Of a DNA stretch of 55,986 nt, positions 1 through 8,759 are shown piece after piece. The notes under the pieces are model-generated. The model did no database searches and had not been told where the DNA came from. It saw nothing but the letters and a program-made list of their open reading frames with translations. Position 1 is the first letter of the stretch; every line of letters starts with the position of its first letter. The translations under genes and the position numbers were made by a program. Source of the stretch: Bifidobacterium simiiventris. Its GTDB lineage: Bacteria > Actinomycetota > Actinomycetes > Actinomycetales > Bifidobacteriaceae. The stretch is from NCBI RefSeq assembly GCF_019331715.1, contig NZ_JAHBBG010000015.1:1-55986 (forward strand). The letters are read 5' to 3'.

Positions 1-134
1 AATACCAGCTCAAACCCCCGCTGACCGCCACGCAAGCCAACCGCCTGCACGACGGCAACGGCACGACCGGCAAACAGGCACGCGTCGCCACGGCCGGCAA
101 CCGCAAACGAGCCATCCGACGAGGCACACGCTAA
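1..134 (+). CDS. C-terminal end of an unidentified protein (5' end outside window)
   Basis: An open frame runs from the window edge (first complete codon at base 3) to a TAA at 132-134 and encodes about 43 residues. The tail is basic and polar, with many Arg, Lys, Thr and Asn and the last residues reading RRGTR. No family is recognisable from so short a fragment. It is called as a gene end because the frame is open to the edge, codons have the G/C-ending third positions of neighbouring genes, and a gene-sized gap with a new ribosome binding site follows before the cupin gene. Confidence 0.45.
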   Translation, partial: YQLKPPLTATQANRLHDGNGTTGKQARVATAGNRKRAIRRGTR

Positions 135-264
135 CACGCCACGTCCGCTCCCACGCGTAGGTTTTCAAACAACACCACGCATGGTGCGAGCGTCAGCGTC
201 GCCACTCAACCCATCAAACAACCAAACACGGTGCGTTGCGGCGATGAATGAAAGGATTTCGAAG

Positions 265-612
265 ATGAGCGAACAGACGAGTGGCCCGCAGCCGTCTGAG
301 GTGATGGAGTTCATCGATGATTTGGGATCGCTGGTGGCGGTGCAGCCCGAAGCCACGGTCTCGCGTACCGTGATGCAGGTGGAAGGCGCCAACGTGGTGC
401 TCTTCTCCTTCGACAAGGGGCAGGAATTGAGCGAGCACACCGCCGCAGTGCCGGTGCTGGTGCAATGTCTCGAAGGACATCTCAAGGTCACCGGTGGCGG
501 CAAGACCGTGGATCTCGTGCCGGGCGGCATCCTGCATTTCCCGACCCGGCTGCCGCATGCGGTGTACGCCGCGGAAGCGTCCAAGATGGTCCTGATCATG
601 GTGCGGAGCTGA
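265..612 (+). CDS. Small cupin-domain protein
   Basis: This 115-residue protein looks like a single conserved cupin barrel. Visible cupin traits are a glycine-rich strand turn (LEGHLKVTGGGKTVDLVPGG) and the HFPTRLPHAVYA stretch typical of the second cupin motif, with candidate metal ligands at the histidines. Cupins of this size are commonly small-molecule binders or stress-associated proteins of unknown substrate, so no reaction is assigned. The frame extends upstream to an ATG at 181, but the ATG at 265 has a GAAAGG Shine-Dalgarno at 250-255 with 9 nt spacing, and the upstream residues are low complexity, so 265 is preferred. It stands alone, with a composite palindromic repeat beginning about 85 bp downstream. 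Confidence 0.75.
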   Translation: MSEQTSGPQPSEVMEFIDDLGSLVAVQPEATVSRTVMQVEGANVVLFSFDKGQELSEHTAAVPVLVQCLEGHLKVTGGGKTVDLVPGGILHFPTRLPHAVYAAEASKMVLIMVRS

Positions 613-697
613 ACGTCATCGTTCGTTCGGAATGATTTGTTATGCGGTTCCTGGTCCTGTTTTGTCCGGAGTCCGCTTTCGTCGTAATCTCCATAGT

Positions 698-815
698 TTC
701 TCCTCGCAAAGTTCGCATGATTTCGTCGACCGTGCGAACTATGTGAGGAAACAAGTGGATCAAACTTCGCAAAGTTCGTACATCTCACGAAATCATGCGA
801 ACTTTGCGAGGAGAA
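698..815. repeat. Composite palindromic repeat, copy 1
   Basis: A 29-bp perfect inverted repeat bounds the element: the arm at 698-726 (starting TTCTCCTCGCAAAGTTCGCA) is the exact reverse complement of 787-815. Two degenerate copies of the same GCGAACTTTGCGAGGA-like module lie between the arms (about 732-750 and 764-780), so the element is four related modules in alternating orientation. A second element with the same layout and orientation lies at 2044-2156, on the other side of the minus-strand gene 852-1943. The DNA could fold into a large cruciform or hairpin. Whether it terminates transcription, is a mobile MITE-like element, or is a recombination scar is unknown. Confidence 0.8.
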
Positions 816-851
816 CGGCGTGCTCGAGCCCATACCTGCCGGTCTTCCAAG

Positions 852-1943
852 TCAATACTCACGTCCTTTGACGTCCGTCCGTCGTTCGTAGAACGGATGC
901 ATGCCGGTCATCGGCACGTCGGCGTCTAACAATTTGTGCATCAGCGGCGATCGTTGTGCAACCTCGTCGAACGTCGTCCGGATAATCGTGGTCACCTTGG
1001 CGCGGCGCAACGCGTCCTCGCGTTCGCGTTCGTCATGTACCACGGATTGTACGCCGCGTCGTCCCGTCATCTTCGGATCGACGTACTTGCCGGTGCCGTC
1101 ATATTCCAGCACGATGATGCGTCCGTCCTGCGTATGCCATACGAAGTCGACGCGGTACCGTTTCCACGGGGCATCGGGGTCGACGAACACATGCTGCAAT
1201 TGCGGCACTGCGAACCCCAGATCGAGGACCGTCGCGTAGCACCACGATTCGCCGCCGTTCTCGCACAACGGGTTCGCATAATGCAACAAGCGAAGCACGG
1301 GGCCGTGACCCGTATGCAATCCGTCGCACGTCTCCATTACCTCATCCAAGGTGACGAGCCCCCTGCGCAACGCCGAATTGAACATGGGCATCGCCTGCGC
1401 AAACGGATATCGCAAACCGCAATCGACCAGCGTCCTTGCCGGCGAAGTGACTCGCACGATCTCCGTCCCCGGATCGGCCGGCGCGGCGGACAACGCATGC
1501 TCCGGCGTGACGGAGATCGTGAGGCCTCCGGGACGTGGGCGATGCGCTACCCGGACCACCGGCATATGCCGCATGAAGATGCGGCGGATGTTCGTGTGAC
1601 AGCGGGAATTGCCGCCGGTGGGCGAGGCGATGAACACCGCATCGTCTCTGTGGAGCCGCCAACTGTATTCGAGTTGCAATATGGCGGCGGCGCTGAGTCC
1701 GGCGAATACGCGGGATGGCTGCCGGTACGCCAGTGAGCGGATGACATGACGTGCCTGTTCTCTGGCATTCAGGTCGTTCCAGTACTCGGCTCGCGCGTAG
1801 ATGCCGCGATGGGGACGGACCAGCAGCCCCGATCGCAGCCGTGTGATCACGGCGTGACGTTGAGCGCCGGTCGCAGGGGAGAAGCAGCGGCGGAAAGTTT
1901 CGGCTTCGTTGCACAGGTTGTCGATGTCCGTATTCTTGCGCAT
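852..1943 (-). CDS. AbiEi-antitoxin-like / DUF559-type hypothetical protein
   Basis: The 363-residue protein has an N-terminal region (about 20-110) resembling the winged-helix and linker of type IV antitoxins (AbiEi family): LRSGLLVRPHRGIYA, then a helix starting FAGLSAAAI. The C-terminal third (about 260-345) resembles the DUF559/very-short-patch endonuclease-like fold: YRVDFVWHTQDGRIIVLEYDG carries an acidic D...E pair, followed by DEREREDALR and a hydrophobic strand. This layout is common in actinobacterial proteins of unknown function; a partner toxin gene is not seen next door. The start at 1943 has no clear Shine-Dalgarno and a shorter start is possible. The gene is framed by two similar palindromic repeats in the same orientation, suggesting it moved as a cassette. 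The function is inferred from fold resemblance only. Confidence 0.6.
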   Translation of the reverse strand: MRKNTDIDNLCNEAETFRRCFSPATGAQRHAVITRLRSGLLVRPHRGIYARAEYWNDLNAREQARHVIRSLAYRQPSRVFAGLSAAAILQLEYSWRLHRDDAVFIASPTGGNSRCHTNIRRIFMRHMPVVRVAHRPRPGGLTISVTPEHALSAAPADPGTEIVRVTSPARTLVDCGLRYPFAQAMPMFNSALRRGLVTLDEVMETCDGLHTGHGPVLRLLHYANPLCENGGESWCYATVLDLGFAVPQLQHVFVDPDAPWKRYRVDFVWHTQDGRIIVLEYDGTGKYVDPKMTGRRGVQSVVHDEREREDALRRAKVTTIIRTTFDEVAQRSPLMHKLLDADVPMTGMHPFYERRTDVKGREY

Positions 1944-2043
1944 ACGGCTAATGATGGGCGCATGCGGCTACCCGCGCAATGAAAACAGGGGTATGTGGTC
2001 GAAAGGTATGCTTCGGCGTGTTGTATCGTTCGGCTCGGTCCCG

Positions 2044-2156
2044 GCTTCGCAAGGTTCGCATGATTTTGACGACCTTGCGAACTTTGCGAGGAAAAAGGCC
2101 TCCCAAACCTCATAAAGCTCGCGCAACCCTTGAAATCATGCGAACTTTGCGAGGAT
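2044..2156. repeat. Composite palindromic repeat, copy 2
   Basis: This element has the same architecture and orientation as the one at 698-815. Modules read CTTCGCAAGGTTCGCATGAT at the left, CCTTGCGAACTTTGCGAGGA in the middle, a degraded inverted module near 2106-2127, and GAAATCATGCGAACTTTGCG near the right end. The arms match less perfectly than in copy 1, consistent with independent decay. Together the two copies bracket the DUF559-like gene as direct repeats about 1.2 kb apart. Confidence 0.75.
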
Positions 2157-2554
2157 GGATTATGGTGTCGACCTGGTGTGGAGAGGTCGGCCTCGGACTG
2201 TGCCGTTGCGACTAGACCGTGTGCGATTCGGGTGCACGGGATGGTGTCCGGGAACGCGAACCGTCTCGTCGTCATGCTTGACGTGAACGGGGCAAGACCA
2301 TTCCGCACGGCTCCACTGATGGGTGGGTGTGCGGAATGGTCTTGGATTGATTGCCGTGGCGAAACGTGGGGAAGTCCCGGTGTCAGTGCACCGAACGAAC
2401 GTTGCGGTGATAACGACTATGACGATGGGGATCGCGAACGCTGGCGTGAAGGTGTCGGTGGCCGTTTCCTCCTCCGAAGTGATAGTCGGATCGACGGCGC
2501 GACAGGAAGTAATCGTTCGCTGATAGTCGGTCGCTCTTTTATCCATCCGCGCCG
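2157..2554. other. Gene-free stretch with one strong hairpin
   Basis: No convincing coding frame is seen. The open frames here run antisense into, or overlap, the acetyltransferase gene and lack family resemblance. The one clear structure is a perfect 16-bp inverted repeat, 2293-2308 with 2329-2344 (arm CAAGACCATTCCGCAC), around a 20-nt loop. It lacks a downstream T-tract on either strand, so it may be a bidirectional terminator for the minus-strand acetyltransferase gene ending at 2555 or a repeat relic. Confidence 0.55.
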
Positions 2555-3211
2555 TCAGCGGGCCGCATCGCGGGCGGCGATGCGCTCGCAGAAGCCGGTC
2601 TTGTCCGCTTCGGTGATCGGGCGCAGCACGCGGGCCGGATTGCCCACGGCGATTACGCCGGCCGGAATGTCGTGCGTGACGACCGAACCCGCACCGATTA
2701 CCGAGCCGCGGCCGATGGTCACGCCGCCGAGCACGGTCACGTGGCCGCCCAGCCACACGCCGTCCTCGATCACGATCGGCTTGGCCTGGCATGCGCCTGC
2801 CTTACGCTCCTCGAAGTCGAGCGCATGGTTCGTGGCGAACAGGCCGACCATCGGCGCGATCCACACGTAGTCGCCGATCGTGATCGGCGCGTTGTCGAGC
2901 ATCACGCAGTCGAAGTTGATATACGCGTGCGAGCCGATCGAGATGTTGCGGCCCATTTCGCAGCGGAAGTTCGGTTCGATGAACACGTCGTCGCCGACCT
3001 CGGCGAATAGCTGTTCCATGATCGCCCGGCGTTCGGCCTCCTGATCGTAGTCGAGCGCGTTGTAGGCGCGGAACAGCTTCTTGGCCTCCACGCGCTTGCG
3101 CTCGATCTCCGGATGCGAGTCCTGATAGACCTCGCCGGCCACCATAAGATCCCATTCGATGCGGCCCTCGGGCGTGAGATCCGCGGTGACGTCGTAGGTG
3201 TTCGTGGTCAT
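2555..3211 (-). CDS. Maltose/galactoside O-acetyltransferase-like enzyme (left-handed beta-helix)
   Basis: This 218-residue protein is expected to transfer acetyl from acetyl-CoA to a sugar in the cytoplasm. The N-terminal part (about 15-70) matches the maltose acetyltransferase (Mac) helical domain. The rest has hexapeptide-repeat turns (IGSHAYINFDCVML, IGDYVWIAPMVGLFATNHA, IEDGVWLGGHVTVLGGVTIG, IGAGSVVTHDIPAG). The conserved NHA histidine is the likely catalytic base. The open frame continues upstream, but the ATG at 3211 follows AAGGAGCGAACAATC and matches the family's usual start and length. A paralogue lies at 6822-7478. The substrate sugar cannot be read from sequence. Confidence 0.88.
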   Translation of the reverse strand: MTTNTYDVTADLTPEGRIEWDLMVAGEVYQDSHPEIERKRVEAKKLFRAYNALDYDQEAERRAIMEQLFAEVGDDVFIEPNFRCEMGRNISIGSHAYINFDCVMLDNAPITIGDYVWIAPMVGLFATNHALDFEERKAGACQAKPIVIEDGVWLGGHVTVLGGVTIGRGSVIGAGSVVTHDIPAGVIAVGNPARVLRPITEADKTGFCERIAARDAAR

Positions 3212-3320
3212 GATTGTTCGCTCCTTCGCCGATGTTGTGTACGGTCGTACATTATAGGTGACATGCTCGATGTATCCGGATCGAATCGGATAAGCCGAAC
3301 ATGACCCGGGAGTTGCGCGG

Positions 3321-3890
3321 TCACTGTCCGGCACGCGGATCGGACAGGCGATGGTCGAGGATCTCAAAGTCGGTGAAGGTACGCGTGCCTCCTTCGCCGG
3401 TGGGGGACTGGGCCTCGAACCCGACCTTGAGCAGCCGGTCGAACGGCATGGAGGAGCATAGGCGCGACATGAACCACTGCATGCCGTCGAAGGAGTAGTG
3501 GATCGAAAACACATCGTCGGTGCGGGCGAGTTGCAGCCAGACGAAATCACCGTGAACGGTGACGCCGTAACAGTCGTCCGAAACGCCATCGGTCGCCACG
3601 GTGACCACCGACTTGAACCCGTAATCGCCCTGCTCGAAGCAGGCCTTCACCCAATGGGTGTCATCCTGATAGGCGAACAGTGCGCCGCCGTCGAACTTCG
3701 CCTTGTGCTCGAGCGAGATCTTGGCTCGGCAAACGAAGTCGCCCACGACCGGACGGTAGACGAATGCCGCGTCGGCTACCACGCTGTCGTCCACGGGATT
3801 GACGAAGAAGTCCTTGCCTGGTATGGATTCGATGGTCAGTACGTTGCCGCTGATGTTGAATGTGACGTTGTCTGAGTTTGCGCGCAGCAT
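3321..3890 (-). CDS. DUF1349 (concanavalin-like) domain protein
   Basis: The 189-residue protein is a single DUF1349 domain, a jelly-roll fold related to glycan-binding lectins. Recognisable segments are an N-terminal strand followed by GKDFFVNPVDD, the aromatic FDGGALFAYQDDTHWVKACFE-type strand pair around residues 66-85, and the HYSFDGMQWFMSRL strand near 130-143. Known members are cytosolic or secreted proteins of unclear role, often beside sugar-utilisation genes. No signal peptide is present here. It is transcribed divergently from an AraC-type regulator with about 205 bp between them, so it is a plausible target of that regulator. The ATG at 3890 follows an AGGAATCCC-type Shine-Dalgarno. 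Confidence 0.8.
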   Translation of the reverse strand: MLRANSDNVTFNISGNVLTIESIPGKDFFVNPVDDSVVADAAFVYRPVVGDFVCRAKISLEHKAKFDGGALFAYQDDTHWVKACFEQGDYGFKSVVTVATDGVSDDCYGVTVHGDFVWLQLARTDDVFSIHYSFDGMQWFMSRLCSSMPFDRLLKVGFEAQSPTGEGGTRTFTDFEILDHRLSDPRAGQ

Positions 3891-4095
3891 GATGGGATTC
3901 CTTTCTATCGGTGATCCGGGATCGGTGCCCGGTTGCGTATCCCCGTTTGGCTGGGATGATTGATTATGATGATAATTCCGTAAGCTCTCTCAAATTCCGC
4001 TTGCTTTGGTGAAATATTGGTATGATGATTCCAAAATATAGAAGGATCATTCCCTGATGGATTCACTGCGCGAAGATGTATGGAGGTGACGTGGC

Positions 4096-5028
4096 ATGGC
4101 GAACATTGCGGTTCGGGTGAACTCCGACTATCTGGAGGACGTGCAGTACGATGACCCCACTCTGCCGATCCACTTCTGCATGGACTACTTCGACACGCTT
4201 GCTGGCCACGAGATCAACGTGCACTGGCATCGCGACTTCGAGTTCGCGATCATGCTGCGTGGCGCCTGCAACTATCATCTGGGCGGCGGCGACGCGATAC
4301 GGCTCGAACAGGGCGATGGCATCTTCGTCAATTCCGAAGCGCTGCACTCGGCAGACAATCCCACGCCGGGTGCGATCATGAGCTGCGTCACGTTCTCTCC
4401 GTTGTTCTTCACCGGGCAGCCGTCCGGCACGATCTACGGCGAACACATACTGCCGGTCGTGAACCGGCCGCTCGCCGGACTACGTCTCGACGCGAGCCGA
4501 AACCGTGACATGCTTGCGGAAATACTGACGGTTACGTCGATCGGCAAACGCGAGACAACTGCACCGCTGGAATACGTCGAACATGTGGCGAGACTGTGGC
4601 GGCTGACGTTGTCTGCGATCGACAAGGTGCCGGACGAGCGGCCGGACGAGATGGAACTGCTTCGTGAACGGCGCATGCGCACCATGATGACGTTCATTCA
4701 ACGGCATTTCGATGCCGGCATCGGTTTGCTCGACATCGCGGCCAGCGCCGGCATCGGTCGCACCGAATGCTTCCGGCTGTTCACACGTCTCGCCGGAGTC
4801 AGCCCGGGGGAGTACCTGATCTCCTACCGTCTGCGTCGGGCCGCGGCGATGCTCGTCTCCGGCGACGATTCCGTCGCGCTCATCGCCCATGTCTGCGGGT
4901 TCAACGACGCCAGCTATTTCGCCAAACGGTTTCGGCAGCGCTATGGATGCACGCCAAGGGAATATCGTGCCCGTTGCCGGACGGGTTTTGCGGCGTCCTG
5001 TGTTGCCGGAGTGAAGATTAGAGAGTGA
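4096..5028 (+). CDS. AraC-family transcriptional regulator with N-terminal cupin
   Basis: In this 310-residue regulator, residues about 20-110 form an AraC-type ligand-binding cupin (NVHWHRDFEFAIMLRGACNY, then EQGDGIFVNSEALHS). Residues about 200-300 form two helix-turn-helix motifs: LLDIAASAGIGRTECFRLFT, and later HVCGFNDASYFAKRFRQRYG with the family's closing CTPREYR. Such proteins usually respond to a sugar and activate a neighbouring operon. The divergent DUF1349 gene is the nearest candidate target, and the intergenic region carries two near-identical ATGATGA-TTCC direct repeats (around 3968 and 4022) that could be operator half-sites. The ligand is unknown. The gene ends 18 bp before the convergent GNAT gene. 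Confidence 0.88.
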   Translation: MANIAVRVNSDYLEDVQYDDPTLPIHFCMDYFDTLAGHEINVHWHRDFEFAIMLRGACNYHLGGGDAIRLEQGDGIFVNSEALHSADNPTPGAIMSCVTFSPLFFTGQPSGTIYGEHILPVVNRPLAGLRLDASRNRDMLAEILTVTSIGKRETTAPLEYVEHVARLWRLTLSAIDKVPDERPDEMELLRERRMRTMMTFIQRHFDAGIGLLDIAASAGIGRTECFRLFTRLAGVSPGEYLISYRLRRAAAMLVSGDDSVALIAHVCGFNDASYFAKRFRQRYGCTPREYRARCRTGFAASCVAGVKIRE

Positions 5029-5046
5029 TTGCGAAACTTGCACGTA

Positions 5047-5487
5047 TTATTGCGCCCGCCACATCATGCCGATGTGGGGGATGCCGTCCTCGAGAAACTC
5101 GTCGGAGATCTGCGTGAAGCCGAGCTGCTCGTACAGGCCGCGCGCGTAGGTCTGCGCCTCGATATGCACGACGTCGGCGTGCATGCGTTCCTGTGCCACG
5201 CGCAATCCCTCGCGTACGATCCGCGTGCCGAGGCCCTGCCGGCGGCGGGTCGCCAGCACACGGCCGATCGACGCTTCCGCAAACGTGACGCCCGGATCGA
5301 TCACGCGGCAATAGGCGGCGATGCCATCCTCGTCATGCAGGAACACATGCCAGCAATGCCGGTCCGCCTCGTCCACCTCCTGATAGGCGCACCGCTGCTC
5401 CACCACGAACACCGCCACGCGCGCCCGGTAGATCTCATACAACTCCGCCGCGCTCAGCTCTTCCAGCCGTTTCACCGTCAACTGCAT
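5047..5487 (-). CDS. GNAT-family N-acetyltransferase (ElaA-like)
   Basis: This 146-residue protein of the ElaA/GNAT type is expected to transfer acetyl from acetyl-CoA to an amine. The N-terminus is ElaA-like (ELYEIYRARVAVFVVEQ), and the acetyl-CoA pyrophosphate-binding loop is RRQGLGTRIVREGL (motif A, Q/R-x-x-G-x-G). The C-terminal strand FTQISDEFLEDGIPHIGM is typical of ElaA. The frame extends 25 codons upstream to 5562, but the family start matches the methionine at 5487, so the shorter form is given. The substrate is unknown. Confidence 0.85.
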   Translation of the reverse strand: MQLTVKRLEELSAAELYEIYRARVAVFVVEQRCAYQEVDEADRHCWHVFLHDEDGIAAYCRVIDPGVTFAEASIGRVLATRRRQGLGTRIVREGLRVAQERMHADVVHIEAQTYARGLYEQLGFTQISDEFLEDGIPHIGMMWRAQ

Positions 5488-5701
5488 GATCCCATCGTAT
5501 AAGCCGCGTCCGATTCCATTCACAAACCGTATGGCCGGCCATTGAAAGAGCCTATTGGACATGGCGATTGATGTGCGGTGTAATGCATCACAGTGGACAG
5601 ACGAACACCCCTTCCCGCAGGGGCAGGCTCAATGGGGTGATGGAGAAGCCATATGAGTAGTTTTGTATGCTTGTTCATGATAGTCGGTCGAACTGCGTTC
5701 G

Positions 5702-7478
<1,777 letters not shown>

Positions 7479-7542
7479 GATGCGTTCCTTTCGACGATCG
7501 CCATCATTGAACCGCTGCAATCATCTATTGTCTAATAGCATG

Positions 7543-7562
7543 AGCATATGGTCGTCTATGCT
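7543..7562. promoter_or_regulatory. Candidate LysR operator in the divergent intergenic region
   Basis: An interrupted inverted repeat AGCATA-N8-TATGCT lies between the divergently transcribed acetyltransferase and LysR genes. The location and dyad fit LysR-type binding sites (T-N11-A-like), but 6-bp arms also occur by chance, so this is a proposal only. Confidence 0.35.
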
Positions 7563-7640
7563 TACAGTGTATGGCTGGCATCGTAATGGCATCCTGCCGA
7601 TGTGCGGGACGATGCAGGCAATGAGGAAACGGAGCGGGGT

Positions 7641-8537
7641 ATGGAATTGCGCGTACTGCGGTATTTTCTGGCGGTGGCCGAGGAAGGTAGCGTCACCGGC
7701 GGCGCCGAACTGCTGCGGATATCCCAGCCCACGATGTCGCGCCAACTGCAGCAGCTCGAACGCGAGCTTGGCGTGACGCTGTTCGAACGGGGCCAACGGT
7801 CCATCGCGCTGACGCCTGAAGGCCTGCTGTTGCGCGATCGGGCACGGGCACTCGTCGAACTCGCCGACAAGACCGTGAACGATGTGACGAATCGTTCGGC
7901 TGAAGAGCTGAACGGCGAGATCGCGGTGTGTTGCGGTGAGCTGCGTGGCGTTGATTGGCTGGCCGATCGCATGGTCGCGTTTCGCGCGCGGCACCCGCAC
8001 GTGCGGTTCGCGCTGTTCTCCGCGACGGCCGACGTGATGCAGGAACGACTGGAACAGGGGTTGTCCGACGTCGCCGTGATGGGCGGGTCGATCGATGCGG
8101 AACGGTTCGATTTCCTGCATCTGCCGCATCAGGACCGTTGGGGCGTGATGATGCGTGACGGCGATCCATTGGCCGGTCGCGGCGAGATCGCTCCCGTCGA
8201 TCTCAGAGGGAGAGAAGTGCTGATGCAGTACCGTCCGCAGGTGCGCGGCATGCTGGACAGCTGGCTCGGCGGCGTGCGTGACGAGATCATCGTCGCCGGC
8301 ACCTACAACCTGCCGTTGAACGCGGCGACCGCGGTGCGGCACGGCCTCGGCATCGCCCTGTGCATCGATGTGGGGCAGGTGGGAGACGGCCTGCGGTTCG
8401 TGCCGTTGACGCCGCGTCTCGACGTGCCGTCCGCCGTCGTGTGGAAACGAGGGCGCACGCTCAATCCCTCGGCTGCGGCGTTCGTCGGATCGTTGCGCGA
8501 TGCCGGCGTGTCCGATGTGCCCGATCTGGTCGGTTGA
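7641..8537 (+). CDS. LysR-family transcriptional regulator
   Basis: This is a 298-residue LysR regulator. The N-terminal winged helix spans residues 1-60: MELRVLRYFLAVAEEGSVTG, then ELLRISQPTMSRQLQQLE, closing with FERGQRSIALTPEG. The remainder is a periplasmic-binding-protein-like effector domain. The frame extends to an ATG at 7602, but the methionine at 7641 matches the family start and follows CGGAGCGGGGT. It is divergent from the acetyltransferase-aldo/keto reductase pair, which are its likely targets. The effector is unknown. Confidence 0.9.
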   Translation: MELRVLRYFLAVAEEGSVTGGAELLRISQPTMSRQLQQLERELGVTLFERGQRSIALTPEGLLLRDRARALVELADKTVNDVTNRSAEELNGEIAVCCGELRGVDWLADRMVAFRARHPHVRFALFSATADVMQERLEQGLSDVAVMGGSIDAERFDFLHLPHQDRWGVMMRDGDPLAGRGEIAPVDLRGREVLMQYRPQVRGMLDSWLGGVRDEIIVAGTYNLPLNAATAVRHGLGIALCIDVGQVGDGLRFVPLTPRLDVPSAVVWKRGRTLNPSAAAFVGSLRDAGVSDVPDLVG

Positions 8538-8668
8538 CGGGGTTGGGTGTCCGTCCGTCTATCCTCGCACCGTGTCCGGGTGCGTGGGGCGCTGATTGCA
8601 CACGGCCTGCAGAGGAGGGGCACACGCCGATCGAAAGGTTCAATTTGTGTTTCCGGAATGTGACGTGA

Positions 8669-8737
8669 ATTGAACTTACGGTGCTTTCGGGGATGATGTA
8701 GTGCTATGGTTTGAACCAATGGTTTTGAACTTTGAAC
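8669..8737. promoter_or_regulatory. Repeated TTTGAAC boxes upstream of the HTH-aminotransferase gene
   Basis: Three copies of TTTGAAC occur at 8710-8716, 8724-8730 and 8731-8737, the last two abutting in tandem, plus a variant ATTGAAC at 8669-8675. They lie within 95 bp of the start codon at 8760. Clustered same-orientation 7-mers look like an operator, possibly for the gene's own N-terminal helix-turn-helix. Direct evidence of binding is lacking. Confidence 0.45.
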
Positions 8738-8759
8738 TTTCCGGGATCGGGGGAGTGAC

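Noticed and set aside
632..871. Short open frame across the first composite repeat
   Set aside because: It reads through the palindromic repeat, and the similar peptide (SSQSSHDF) on the other strand at both repeats is explained by the repeats themselves, not by a gene.
2130..2870. Plus-strand open frame of 246 codons
   Set aside because: It runs opposite the acetyltransferase gene and has no Shine-Dalgarno or domain; its 5' part is in the repeat and the hairpin region.
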